64,000 nucleotides of DNA from Lunatimonas lonarensis. Lineage in GTDB: Bacteria > Bacteroidota > Bacteroidia > Cytophagales > Cyclobacteriaceae. The first letter of the stretch is position 1. Each line of letters opens with the position of its first letter. The notes beneath the pieces are model-generated. The model made no database searches. It was not told the DNA's origin and was given only the letters and a program-made list of their open reading frames with translations. The stretch lies in the NCBI RefSeq assembly GCF_000390185.1, contig NZ_AQHR01000070.1, positions 23,575 through 87,574 on the forward strand, read 5' to 3'. Shown here piece by piece: positions 55,577-64,000 of the stretch. Both the position numbers and the translations under genes were made by a program.

Positions 55577-57409
55577 TTAATGGGCTGGGTTAATGTGGGA
55601 GGTAATCGTCTTTGCAATAAAATCAGCAGTAATGGGCATTCCGTCAAAATTAAGGACAGGAACCAATTTCTCGGGAGCTACCCCCAGGTCCAGCATCAGC
55701 AGCGAACGCAACTGCGCATCGCGGTTTTGCTCTACGACAAACACCTGTTTGTGTGAAGCGATAAACTCCCGGACGAATTGATTAAACGGAAAGGCTTTTA
55801 TGCGTATCGCATCCAGCTCAATCCCTTGCTCTGCCAACAGATCCCTGGCCTCCTCAGAAGAGTAGGTGGAAGTACCATAAAACAACAGGCCGTACTCACT
55901 GTTTTGGCCGTCTTGGTACACCTCAGGAGCAGGTACCAGGTCTCTGGCCGTCTCCCATTTCAGGAGCAGGCGTTCCATGTTTCGCTGATAGGCTTTGTTA
56001 TCCTCTGTGTAGACCGCATATTCATCCCGCGACGTGCCCCTGGTGGTAAAGCCACCCTTCGTGGGATGGGTACCGGGGATGGTTCGATAGGGTATGCCAT
56101 CTCCGTCTACATCCAAATAGCGTCCAAACCTTCCCATGTTTTCCAACTCCTGTTCGGAAAGCACCTTCCCCCTATTGTACGCTTTGGTATCATCCCAAGT
56201 GAAGGGCTCGCTCATATGATCGTTCATCCCCAGATCCAAATCGGTCATGACCACCACCAACGTCTGTAGGTACTCGGCCAACTCAAAGCTTTCGGCTGTC
56301 ATCTCGAAGCATTCTTTGGGCGTGGAAGGGAACAAAAGTACGTGCCTTGTGTCGCCATGGGAGGCATAGGCCGCCAGCAACACATCCGACTGCTGGGTCC
56401 TGGTAGGCATGCCGGTACTCGGCCCTGCACGCTGTACGTCGATGAGCACCGCCGGAATCTCGGCAAAATAGGATAGGCCGATAAACTCGTTCATAAGGGA
56501 AACACCCGGGCCGCTGGTTGCTGTAAAGGAACGAGCTCCATTCCAATTGGCTCCTATCACCATCCCAATGGCCGCAAGTTCGTCTTCTGCCTGCACAATG
56601 GCGTACTTCTTTTTACCGGTTTCTTTATCCACTCGAAGCTTGGATGCATATTTTTCGAATGCCTCGGCTACCGAGGTGGAAGGGGTAATCGGGTACCAGG
56701 CTACTACCGTGGCACCACCGTATACCGCTCCCAGTCCACAGGCCGTATTGCCATCCACCAGTATGCGGTTCCCTACCAGATCCTTTCGCTCCAAATGAAA
56801 ATCCAGGGGGTAGGCGAACTGCTCCATCACGTAGTTGACACCTAATTTCAGTGCCTTCACGTTGGGCGCTATCAGCTTTTCCTTACCGGCAAACTGCTCT
56901 GCCAGCAGCCCCTCCAACACCTCAAACTCAATATTCAGCAACACGGAGAGCGCGCCGACGTAGATGATGTTTTTGAACAGTTGCCGCTGACGGGGGTCAG
57001 AAAAATGGGTGTTGCACATCTCCATCATCGGTATTCCCAAATAATGGATATCCGGGCGGATGAAGTCCTGATGCATTTTCTTGGTGCTATCGTAGATCAG
57101 GTATCCACCAGACCTAACGCTTGCTATATCCTGTCGTAAACTTTGGGCGTTTACCGCCACCATCATATCCACGCCCTCCCGTCTGCCGAGGTAGCCCTTT
57201 TCGCTGACCCGCACCTCATACCACGTAGGCAGACCCTGAATGTTGGATGGAAAGATGTTTTTCGGTGTTACGGGAATGCCCATTCGAAAGATGGCCTTGG
57301 CAAAGAGGAAGTTTGCGCTGGCAGAACCTGTTCCATTCACATTGGCAAAACGGATGACAAAATCGTTTACCTTTTTCTTCGTCATCACGGCGCTTACTGT
57401 ACTACTCAT
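55577..57409 (-). CDS. korA: 2-oxoacid:ferredoxin oxidoreductase, fused gamma-alpha subunit
   Basis: The 610-residue protein joins the gamma domain (about residues 15-200, with FANVNGTGSASANFLFAKA) to the alpha domain (about 215-600, with AWYPITPSTSVAEAFEKYA and TATSGPGVSLMNEFIGLSY). This fusion is the usual form in aerobic bacteria such as mycobacteria. ATG 57409 overlaps the stop of the GltD-like gene (ATGA), so translation is coupled; an upstream open stretch to 57502 is a shadow. The three genes form one operon. Confidence 0.93.
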   Translation of the reverse strand: MSSTVSAVMTKKKVNDFVIRFANVNGTGSASANFLFAKAIFRMGIPVTPKNIFPSNIQGLPTWYEVRVSEKGYLGRREGVDMMVAVNAQSLRQDIASVRSGGYLIYDSTKKMHQDFIRPDIHYLGIPMMEMCNTHFSDPRQRQLFKNIIYVGALSVLLNIEFEVLEGLLAEQFAGKEKLIAPNVKALKLGVNYVMEQFAYPLDFHLERKDLVGNRILVDGNTACGLGAVYGGATVVAWYPITPSTSVAEAFEKYASKLRVDKETGKKKYAIVQAEDELAAIGMVIGANWNGARSFTATSGPGVSLMNEFIGLSYFAEIPAVLIDVQRAGPSTGMPTRTQQSDVLLAAYASHGDTRHVLLFPSTPKECFEMTAESFELAEYLQTLVVVMTDLDLGMNDHMSEPFTWDDTKAYNRGKVLSEQELENMGRFGRYLDVDGDGIPYRTIPGTHPTKGGFTTRGTSRDEYAVYTEDNKAYQRNMERLLLKWETARDLVPAPEVYQDGQNSEYGLLFYGTSTYSSEEARDLLAEQGIELDAIRIKAFPFNQFVREFIASHKQVFVVEQNRDAQLRSLLMLDLGVAPEKLVPVLNFDGMPITADFIAKTITSHINPAH

Positions 57410-59184
57410 AAACTGCTGGCTTTGGTAACACTGTAGAAAAATTTCTGCATATCCCATGCAGAGGTGGGGCATCGCTCGGCACAAAGCCCACAATGAAGGC
57501 ATACATCTTCGTCCTTCACCATGACCCTGCCGGTCTTCAACGTGTCGGACACCAAGATATCCTGGGTAAGGTTTTCGGCCGGAACCAGCAATTTTTGCCG
57601 GAGGTCCATTTCATTGTTGTTGGTGGTAAACGTAATGCACGAGGTGGGGCAAATGTCCATACAGGCATCGCATTCAATGCACCGGTCTTCTTTAAAGACC
57701 GTCTGCACATCACAGTTCAGACAGCGCTGAGCTTCCTTGAAACCCGTGGGCAGGTCAAATCCAAGTTCCACTTCTTTCTTCCGGTCCACGAGGGTCAGCT
57801 CTTTCGCGGCTTGGGGTACTGCATAGCGGGCATCTCTCGCCACCTCGCTGTCATAGCTCCACTCATGGATACCCATCTTGGTACTCATCAGGTTGGTGTA
57901 GGGCGCCGGACGCTGTCGCACATCCTTGCCTTCGCAGAATAGGTGCATGGACACGGCGGCCTGGTGCCCGTGCGCGACGGCCGTAATGACGTTTTCAGGC
58001 CCAAAGGCCGCATCTCCCCCAAAAAACACCTTCGGCACGGTGGATTGAAAGGTCACCTTGTCCACGATGGGCATTTCCCAATCGTCAAACTCAAGACCCA
58101 AATCCCGTTCAATCCAGGGAAAGCTGTTCTCCTGTCCGATGGCAATCAGCACTTCGTCGGCTTCTATGAACACATCCGGTTCGCCGGTGGGCAGAAGTTG
58201 CCGCTTCCCCTTTTCGTCATATACGGCCTTTACTTTCTGGAACATCATCCCTGTCAGTTTTCCATCCGACATCTCAAAGCTCAACGGAACGTGGTTATCG
58301 TATATCTCTACATCTTCATGCATCGCATCCTCCTTTTCCCAGGGGGAAGCCTTCATGGTGCTGAAAGGGCTACGGACCACCACTTTCACCTGCTCTCCGC
58401 CCAGGCGTCGCGAGGTGCGGCAGCAGTCCATAGCGGTGTTTCCTCCGCCCAAGACGATCACCTTTTTGCCGATTTTATGGGTATGCTCAAAGGCCACCGA
58501 GGCCAACCATTCGATACCGATGTGAATGAACGCATCGGCCTCCTGCCGCCCCGGCAACTTGGGGAGATCCTTTCCTCTCGGTGCCCCCGTTCCTACAAAG
58601 ACAGCATCGTAATTTTTTTCCAATACCCCCTTGAGACTGTCCACATAGGTCAAAAACTGGGTGTGGATACCCATATCCAAAATATGGTTCACCTCTTCAT
58701 TCAACACTTCTTCGGGTAACCTAAACGCTGGAATTTGGCTTCGCATCATACCCCCTCCGGCTATCTGCTCGTCAAAAAGATGGATCTCGTAGCCCAAGGG
58801 AGCGAGGTCACGGGCCACGGTCAGCGAGGCAGGCCCTCCACCAATCAGTGCAATTTTCTTTCCATTGGCAGGAAACGGCCCCTGGGGCATGAACTGCCGT
58901 ACATCGCCCTTGTTATCTGCGGCAACGCGCTTGAGACGGCAGATGGCCACAGGCTCCTCCTCCACGCGCACCCGGCGGCAGGCGGGCTCGCAAGGACGAT
59001 CACAGGTTCTTCCTAAAACTCCGGGAAAAACATTGCTCTCCCAATTGACCATGTACGCTTCGGTATAGCGTTCGGCCGCAATGAGACGAATGTAATGGGG
59101 AACAGGTGTATGGGCAGGGCAGGCGTATTGGCAATCCACGACCTTGTGGTAATACTCCGGATTCTGGGTATCGGTAGGCTTCAT
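57406..59184 (-). CDS. GltD-like FAD/NAD(P) oxidoreductase with C-terminal double [4Fe-4S] ferredoxin domain
   Basis: The 592-residue protein has an N-terminal iron-sulfur domain (C18, C22, C61, C65 and C69, the DPD/GltD type), then two nucleotide-binding folds (ALIGGGPASLTVARDLA for FAD near residue 111, VIVLGGGNTAMDCCRT for NAD(P)H), and ends with two ferredoxin motifs (CIECDACMDICP, CLHCGLCAERCP). It would move electrons between NAD(P)H and ferredoxin-like clusters. The operon position just before korA and korB points to an electron partner of the 2-oxoacid oxidoreductase. A perfect palindrome lies upstream at 59232-59245. Confidence 0.9.
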   Translation of the reverse strand: MKPTDTQNPEYYHKVVDCQYACPAHTPVPHYIRLIAAERYTEAYMVNWESNVFPGVLGRTCDRPCEPACRRVRVEEEPVAICRLKRVAADNKGDVRQFMPQGPFPANGKKIALIGGGPASLTVARDLAPLGYEIHLFDEQIAGGGMMRSQIPAFRLPEEVLNEEVNHILDMGIHTQFLTYVDSLKGVLEKNYDAVFVGTGAPRGKDLPKLPGRQEADAFIHIGIEWLASVAFEHTHKIGKKVIVLGGGNTAMDCCRTSRRLGGEQVKVVVRSPFSTMKASPWEKEDAMHEDVEIYDNHVPLSFEMSDGKLTGMMFQKVKAVYDEKGKRQLLPTGEPDVFIEADEVLIAIGQENSFPWIERDLGLEFDDWEMPIVDKVTFQSTVPKVFFGGDAAFGPENVITAVAHGHQAAVSMHLFCEGKDVRQRPAPYTNLMSTKMGIHEWSYDSEVARDARYAVPQAAKELTLVDRKKEVELGFDLPTGFKEAQRCLNCDVQTVFKEDRCIECDACMDICPTSCITFTTNNNEMDLRQKLLVPAENLTQDILVSDTLKTGRVMVKDEDVCLHCGLCAERCPTSAWDMQKFFYSVTKASSL

Positions 59185-59231
59185 AGTTATTTTGGGTTAA
59201 AGGGGCAGAATTTATACTACGCCCTCTCTGC

Positions 59232-59245
59232 TAATTGCGCAATTA
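59232..59245. promoter_or_regulatory. Perfect palindrome upstream of the GltD-like/kor operon
   Basis: TAATTGCGCAATTA is a 14-bp perfect palindrome 48 bases before the first gene of the operon. Its symmetry and place suit a dimeric repressor or activator site. No known regulator motif is claimed. Confidence 0.4.
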
Positions 59246-59383
59246 ATTTCAAAAATTAAACAAGCGAAAACAAATTATCTTCTAACTTTTTATTTTCAGT
59301 TGGATTAAGTCACAGACTACCAATAGGCGAGCGATCGGACAAAGAAAGCCTCCCATTTTCGAAACGAAACAGTTCATTTCCGT

Positions 59384-60679
59384 TTACAAGCCGTTTGCAT
59401 CCGGTTCCGGTTCGATTCGGATCAGATCTTGGATTTCCCCCACCGAAGTCTGCATGCGCGCGAGCGTATAGGCTCTTCCCAGATCGTCTATGGCGATCGA
59501 ATTGACATAGGTGGGGATACCGCCATCGGGATAATGGATGGCTCCATGGTCTGTGTACCGGCCTTCGGCTACTTGATAAGTCACCAAATGGAGATTCTCC
59601 AACCCTTTGGCACCGCCTTTGGCAATCTGGCGTTCACCTTCTAGCCGTTTGCCGTCGCGAGTGACGGGACCACCAGTAAGGTAATACAGCGTGTCTCCGT
59701 CCGGACCAAACTGCAGGCCCAAATACCCATAGGAAAACTGGTCAAACATTCCCGAACGCTTGGAAGGCAAGGAACAAAGCCGGTCGACCACCTCTAAATT
59801 ACGTCCTTTGGGGTCAAAGCGAAACAGGTATCCCGAGTTGCCATGGATGCCATAGGCCACTCTCTCCCGTTTGTGCCAAAGTACCTTTCTCCAATTATAC
59901 CCCATGCTTCCGGGCTGGGTAGGGTCGTACCTGCCAAAATAATCGAGCCTCAAATTCACGTTGTCCAACACCTGAATTGGGCCGCCGACTTTTGGATCAT
60001 AAAAAAGAATATCACCCTCCGCATTTGACAGGTAAACAATTCCCGTATTTGGGTCTACCAACAAGGAACGGCAGAGCACACGGTAATCCTTACCTACCTC
60101 TCCGGCTTCCCCTCGTGCCGACACCGGGCCGATTTCCCGAAGGGCTCCCGTAGTCAAATCCAAATGCACAAATATGCCTGATGGCCAGGAAATCGCGGCA
60201 ATTTGGCGGCGTTCGGTGTCCATTATCATGCTGAGGATACCCTCCCCGTGGGGCATCAGCCCCAAACGTTCCACCTCGCCGGTTTGTAGGTCCAGGGACA
60301 GGAAATGGCCTCCCGGATACAACCCATAACCTTCCGGTGGGTTTTGGGGCAGTCTTTCCATCCCCTCTATCATCTCATAGAAGCCTACATGGGTGCCAAA
60401 AAACAGCTTTCCATCCGACTCATAAAACTCCACGTGGCTTTTTCCCTGTGGGATGGCCCTGCGGTCCTTTTCCCCACATACTTCGGTCAAGTCTGTGAGA
60501 AAAGTGATGGCGTCGGTTTGGGGGTCAAAAGAGTAAAGCTGTGCGCCCACATCCAACCGCTCGGAAGAGAGAATATAGTACAATTTCCCGTCACTGGCCT
60601 TGCTTAACGCGAGGTAGGTGTCGTGTGCGTAGGGAAATCCGGAATAAAAGGCTTTAGCCCGCAATTTTTTTTGTGACAT
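59384..60679 (-). CDS. Beta-propeller-like protein of unknown function
   Basis: The 431-residue protein has no signal peptide. It shows repeated strands such as FLSLDLQTGEVERLGLMP, FVHLDLTTGALREIGPV, IVYLSNAEGDILFYDP and GYLFRFDPKGRNLEVVD, which fit a six- or seven-bladed propeller like lactonase or SMP-30/strictosidine types; catalytic metal ligands are not recognised. It is the last gene of the trio with the DegT aminotransferase (gap 18 bases) and the ceramidase-like gene. Its likely task is enzymatic or binding work on the same substrate, by context only. Confidence 0.75.
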   Translation of the reverse strand: MSQKKLRAKAFYSGFPYAHDTYLALSKASDGKLYYILSSERLDVGAQLYSFDPQTDAITFLTDLTEVCGEKDRRAIPQGKSHVEFYESDGKLFFGTHVGFYEMIEGMERLPQNPPEGYGLYPGGHFLSLDLQTGEVERLGLMPHGEGILSMIMDTERRQIAAISWPSGIFVHLDLTTGALREIGPVSARGEAGEVGKDYRVLCRSLLVDPNTGIVYLSNAEGDILFYDPKVGGPIQVLDNVNLRLDYFGRYDPTQPGSMGYNWRKVLWHKRERVAYGIHGNSGYLFRFDPKGRNLEVVDRLCSLPSKRSGMFDQFSYGYLGLQFGPDGDTLYYLTGGPVTRDGKRLEGERQIAKGGAKGLENLHLVTYQVAEGRYTDHGAIHYPDGGIPTYVNSIAIDDLGRAYTLARMQTSVGEIQDLIRIEPEPDANGL

Positions 60680-60697
60680 GCTGTAATTAAAAAAAGA

Positions 60698-62077
60698 TTA
60701 AACCTGATGTCTGGCAAGTGCTGCCGAATTGGCTTGTATTTTTTGGATGGCGTTGGCGATATCATCCATGTCCTGCCTGCTGCCCAGCAAAAGGCTCTGA
60801 AAAATCCATACACCGGTTTGCTGACATAGCAGGTCTGTCTCCGGACATTGGTTTTTGGCTATAAAAGCCTCGAAGTCCAACTCCTTGGCCTCGTACATTT
60901 TTTGGTAATTTTTGGATTCGAAGGCGTCTTTTAGGTAAAGCTTGTCATTCAGTGGCACGTACCCACTGGAACAGGGAATTCCCTCTGCCTGCAATGCCTT
61001 AAGGAAAACTTCCCTGGACATGCCATGAAATGCCTCCCTGTGGTAGCGGAACGGAAAAAGGTGGAAGGAAGCCCTGGTTACTTCGGGGTACAGCACATAG
61101 GGGCTGATTCCCGGAATCCCCTCGATCTTACCACGAAGGTACGCCGCATTTTGACTGCGCAACAGGGTTTCCCCATCCAGTCGGGGCAACAAGGTAAGCC
61201 CAATGGCCGCCTGGTACTCGGAAAGGCGAAGCTTGGTTCCCGCCAAGACCGCACTGACATTGGTTACGCCAATGTTTCCATAGGGAAATCCATAGGAATG
61301 ATAGGAAAAACAACGATCCATAAAATCATCGTCATCGCTGACAATCGCCCCACCCTCTCCCATGGGAAGGTTTTTGGAATTTTGAAAACTAAAGCATCCG
61401 GCATGGCCTATGGTGCCCGCTTTCTTGTGATTCCATTCCGCCAGCCAGGCCTGACAGGCATCTTCGATCACCACCAGGTCATGGCGCTGGGCTATATCCA
61501 TAATTTTCCCCATATCAGCTGGTAATCCGAGGATATGGACTGGCAATATGGCCCGTGTACGGGGGGTTACTTTTTCTTCGATTTTGGTGGCATCCAGCTG
61601 AAAGGTATCCGGGTCGGAGTCTACAAAAACCGGCATCGCTCCAGTCTGCAGGATAGCTACGATGGTAGCAATGAAGGTATAGGAAGAAACGATCACTTCA
61701 TCTCCCCCGCCGATTTTGGACTGTACGAGGGCGGCGATCAGCGCGTTGGTACCATTGACCACGGTGAGGCATCGTTTTGCTCCCAGTGTTTCGGCCCATT
61801 TGGCTTCGAACTCCTGTACCACCTTATCCCTGGACCATACCCCACTCCGAAGCACCTTAAGAACCAACTCCTCGTCCCTATCCTTATCCCATTGCGGCCA
61901 CTTGGGCCAAGGAGTGGTACGTATAGGTGTTCCGCCAAGGAGGGCGGGCTTGGACACATCGCTGCTGCCATGGATCCAAGGCGTAAAGGAGGAAAGGCCT
62001 GCTACCGCTCCTGCACCGATCAGCGCGTTGGTTTTCAGAAATTTTCGTCGGTCAATGGGTTCCATCATGCGGGTCAT
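60698..62077 (-). CDS. DegT/DnrJ/EryC1-type PLP aminotransferase with Tat signal
   Basis: The 459-residue protein has a twin-arginine signal (DRRKFLKTNALIGAGAVAGL, from residue 9) and then a complete DegT fold: NGTNALIAAL and SSYTFIAT near residues 108-138, IEDACQAW with the PLP-ring Asp 206, and the Schiff-base Lys 235 in CFSFQNSKNLPMGEGG. All key residues are present, so it should bind PLP. Sugar aminotransferases of this type are usually cytosolic; a Tat signal means that a folded, cofactor-loaded enzyme would act in the periplasm. The amino donor and sugar are unknown. Confidence 0.85.
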   Translation of the reverse strand: MTRMMEPIDRRKFLKTNALIGAGAVAGLSSFTPWIHGSSDVSKPALLGGTPIRTTPWPKWPQWDKDRDEELVLKVLRSGVWSRDKVVQEFEAKWAETLGAKRCLTVVNGTNALIAALVQSKIGGGDEVIVSSYTFIATIVAILQTGAMPVFVDSDPDTFQLDATKIEEKVTPRTRAILPVHILGLPADMGKIMDIAQRHDLVVIEDACQAWLAEWNHKKAGTIGHAGCFSFQNSKNLPMGEGGAIVSDDDDFMDRCFSYHSYGFPYGNIGVTNVSAVLAGTKLRLSEYQAAIGLTLLPRLDGETLLRSQNAAYLRGKIEGIPGISPYVLYPEVTRASFHLFPFRYHREAFHGMSREVFLKALQAEGIPCSSGYVPLNDKLYLKDAFESKNYQKMYEAKELDFEAFIAKNQCPETDLLCQQTGVWIFQSLLLGSRQDMDDIANAIQKIQANSAALARHQV

Positions 62078-62188
62078 TTACAGTAATTAGCAACAAGATA
62101 CCAAATTTCAGATGGGATCGAAAAGAAAATAACCTAAACGGTAGAGGATAGCCTGTAGACGGATTCTTCCACCAAACTTTTACTGCGT

Positions 62189-63808
62189 TCACGGCTCGGA
62201 AAAGAGGGAACCGATCATCCGAAGCGTACCCGCTACCAGTTCGTCTCCCCCCTCCGGCCCAATCAGCGTACTGGCGGGGATGGCTCCATAGGCCCCCCCG
62301 GCAATAGACCGGCGGGTGGGCAGGTAAGTGCCGGACCCTGCCAGCTGTACGACAAAGGTCTGTACGGCTGCGCTTCGCGCCTTCATCTGCATGCCATAAT
62401 CGAGGTAGAGTTCGAAGGGATTGGTGGCAAAAACAGCGTCACCGATACGAAGCGCCTGCACCTCGATGGGTAGGGTGGGATCCTTCTTTTCCTGTTCAAA
62501 TCGCTCGGCCACTGCCCTGCCCCGCTTCAAATGCGTATGGGCGGCGGTAATCTCCCGATACCAACGGGGATTCTGCATGCGCGCGGGCTCGCGATTCAAA
62601 TCCTCCTTCATTTGAATAAACCGCTGCTCCCAGGTTTCTGCATCCTGTAGTGCTTCGGCCACATCTACCTCCGACAGCAAACGCCGGGAAAGCGGCAATT
62701 CTTCCATATAGTGCCCTAGGCGGGGGTTCCAAGAAATGACTTCCAGCATAAGGGGAAAGATAGCAGCCACTCCGTCTGCGATGCGCAGGGCTATCTGCCT
62801 GCGGTGGCCCATACTGCCCCTGCCAGTCTGCTCCGGGGCAAAGCCCAACAGCTCCTGCATGCGGGATTCCGCCCGCTGGCCTATCATGATATGCGGGGAC
62901 TGATCTGCCGCGGCACTGACTTGGGGAAGCACATAGAGATCAGACCCAAACCTGTCCCTCAATTCAGCTCTGGTCTCATGCCAAAAATCCGCAGAGAGGT
63001 CATAAGAGTGTTCACTGACTTGGGATGGTACGGCGAGGTTGACGATCATGCCGGTTAGGTTACGGTCTTCGTCCCAGAAAAACATGAGATTGAGACTGTG
63101 GTCTTCGTGACCCTCTATATGCGAAAAGTCGGGACTGTTCGTGTTCCCGTACATCTGCGACCTACCGGATTTCAGTGCCTGAAGCCGGTTAACCCCCACC
63201 ACGGCATGGGATAGCCCAAAGCTCATCCCTCCGGGGCGCCGTGCCTGCCAGGCCGCCACCGCCGCGTCGGCGATCCGATCCGCTGCAAAGGCCAAGTAGG
63301 CTGCAGGTGGAATCGCCTCGACTCCCGGGGCCATGGCATGCAGGCTTACCCCATAAAGCTCCTCGACGTCCATTTCCGTGGAAACCAAAGGTGCCGCATG
63401 CGTGTGGGTTCCGTTTAGGATAATCTGCTCGGGCGTGAATTCGGGCAATCGCTGTACCACTCGCTGTCTCACCGCCTCCCGAAGGCTGCCCTGCCCCCGC
63501 ATGCCGTCGCCAATGGCAATCAGGTCGCAGCTAATCCAGATCACCCGAGTGGTCTGTCCCGCCGTAGAAGATTCCAGCGCGAGGGCTGTTGCCGTTAACG
63601 GATCCATCACGCCTTCGGACACCCGTGCATAAAACTGACCAACGATCAATACCGGCCGCTCCGGTGTGATATCGGAACTTGCCCACCCTACCCGCAGCGG
63701 TGAGGACTGTTCCCCTTGGGCAGAAAGCTCCGGTATCGAAGCCAAGAGCATTACGCCTATTACAATAAGATAGTAAAAGCCGCGAAAATGAATCGTATCG
63801 GTAAACAT
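62189..63808 (-). CDS. Neutral/alkaline ceramidase-like exported protein
   Basis: The 539-residue protein has a signal peptide (FYYLIVIGVMLLASIPELSA) and resembles the N-terminal domain of neutral ceramidases: RVGWASSDITPE near residue 39, then LNGTHTHAAP (131-140) with zinc-binding histidines, and SEHSYDLSADF with further metal-site residues. Neutral ceramidase cleaves ceramide; many bacterial relatives in Bacteroidota and Planctomycetes act on unknown amide or sugar substrates. ATG 63808 is chosen because it opens the signal peptide; an upstream open frame reaches 63931. It is the first visible gene of the trio, 111 bases before the aminotransferase. Confidence 0.82.
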   Translation of the reverse strand: MFTDTIHFRGFYYLIVIGVMLLASIPELSAQGEQSSPLRVGWASSDITPERPVLIVGQFYARVSEGVMDPLTATALALESSTAGQTTRVIWISCDLIAIGDGMRGQGSLREAVRQRVVQRLPEFTPEQIILNGTHTHAAPLVSTEMDVEELYGVSLHAMAPGVEAIPPAAYLAFAADRIADAAVAAWQARRPGGMSFGLSHAVVGVNRLQALKSGRSQMYGNTNSPDFSHIEGHEDHSLNLMFFWDEDRNLTGMIVNLAVPSQVSEHSYDLSADFWHETRAELRDRFGSDLYVLPQVSAAADQSPHIMIGQRAESRMQELLGFAPEQTGRGSMGHRRQIALRIADGVAAIFPLMLEVISWNPRLGHYMEELPLSRRLLSEVDVAEALQDAETWEQRFIQMKEDLNREPARMQNPRWYREITAAHTHLKRGRAVAERFEQEKKDPTLPIEVQALRIGDAVFATNPFELYLDYGMQMKARSAAVQTFVVQLAGSGTYLPTRRSIAGGAYGAIPASTLIGPEGGDELVAGTLRMIGSLFSEP

Positions 63809-63944
63809 AGGGGCTAATTTGGGTTTGGGTTGGTTGACTCGGTGGATTAGTGTAGGAAAATACTTGAAACGCTTCAAAAAGCCTATGATTAATTGAAAAA
63901 TAATGGTGTAGGCAGGGGATATGAAAGGCAAAACGATTAGGGAA

Positions 63945-63963
63945 TATCCCCATAAAGGGGATA
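63945..63963. repeat. Hairpin TATCCCC / GGGGATA near the window end
   Basis: A perfect 7-bp stem with loop ATAAA lies 137 bases upstream of the ceramidase-like start. It may end a gene beyond the window or lie in the control region of the trio. No coding sequence is seen in 63809-64000. Confidence 0.4.
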
Positions 63964-64000
63964 GTTCATTAAACTGTGTCTAAGGTTAAATCTTTCCTTC

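Noticed and set aside
61535..62086. Plus-strand frame of 183 codons opposite the DegT gene
   Set aside because: Antisense to a gene with full catalytic motifs; no domain seen.

Overview
The window looks like chromosomal DNA of an aerobic member of the Bacteroidota, most likely order Cytophagales and perhaps family Cyclobacteriaceae. The phylum call rests on a gliding-type lipoprotein (GldH), a GWxTD-motif protein, a DUF5686 outer-membrane protein with a carboxypeptidase-like regulatory domain, a DUF2723 membrane protein, an FtsZ with a very long acidic linker, and many upstream elements matching the Bacteroidota -7 motif TAnnTTTG. The family call is only an impression from gene content. No rRNA, tRNA, CRISPR array or intact transposase was seen.

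Layout. 1-5.5 kb is the end of a division and cell-wall cluster (murG-murC-ftsQ-ftsA-ftsZ). 5.5-21 kb is mostly housekeeping: an FMN reductase, punA, pgi, an HTTM membrane protein, a PQQ dehydrogenase carrying a cytochrome c domain, sixA, a nudix-MATE-SDR group, an Lrp regulator, a TPR protein and a SAF-domain dehydrogenase-like protein. It also holds a small gene at 7.2 kb for an 83-residue protein built from three 18-residue repeats and flanked by inverted repeats. 21.5-44.5 kb carries a DUF2723 protein, a methyltransferase, GWxTD-rlmB-rmuC, manC-kdsD, the divergent recQ-purD-ricT-like-gldH series, a 1321-residue SF1 helicase, rlmD with a coupled unknown gene, and mce-thiL.

44.56-48.42 kb is a decayed accessory island. 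It holds an N-terminal fragment of a DEAD-box helicase, an AbiE toxin-antitoxin pair whose frames are intact except for three nonsense codons (TAA in abiEi; TAG and TGA in abiEii), a C-terminal fragment of an SF1 helicase cut at a dispersed repeat, and a SEC-C gene with two apparently compensating frameshifts. The repeat at the cut has a near-identical copy at 14.36 kb in front of sixA and a degenerate inverted copy at 40.98 kb. A perfect 33-bp inverted repeat and a palindrome placed like an AbiEi operator also lie in the island.

48.5-64 kb has an IscA-like protein, gcvT, comB, a fasciclin protein, a DUF5686 protein, and then two minus-strand gene sets. The first is a tightly packed operon of a GltD-like flavo-iron-sulfur protein with korA and korB (2-oxoacid:ferredoxin oxidoreductase). 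The second, running in from the right end, encodes a neutral-ceramidase-like exported protein, a DegT-type PLP aminotransferase with a Tat signal and an intact catalytic lysine, and a beta-propeller-like protein. The least explained parts are this last trio, the 83-residue repeat-protein cassette, the GltD-like/KorAB operon and the decayed AbiE island with its repeat family.
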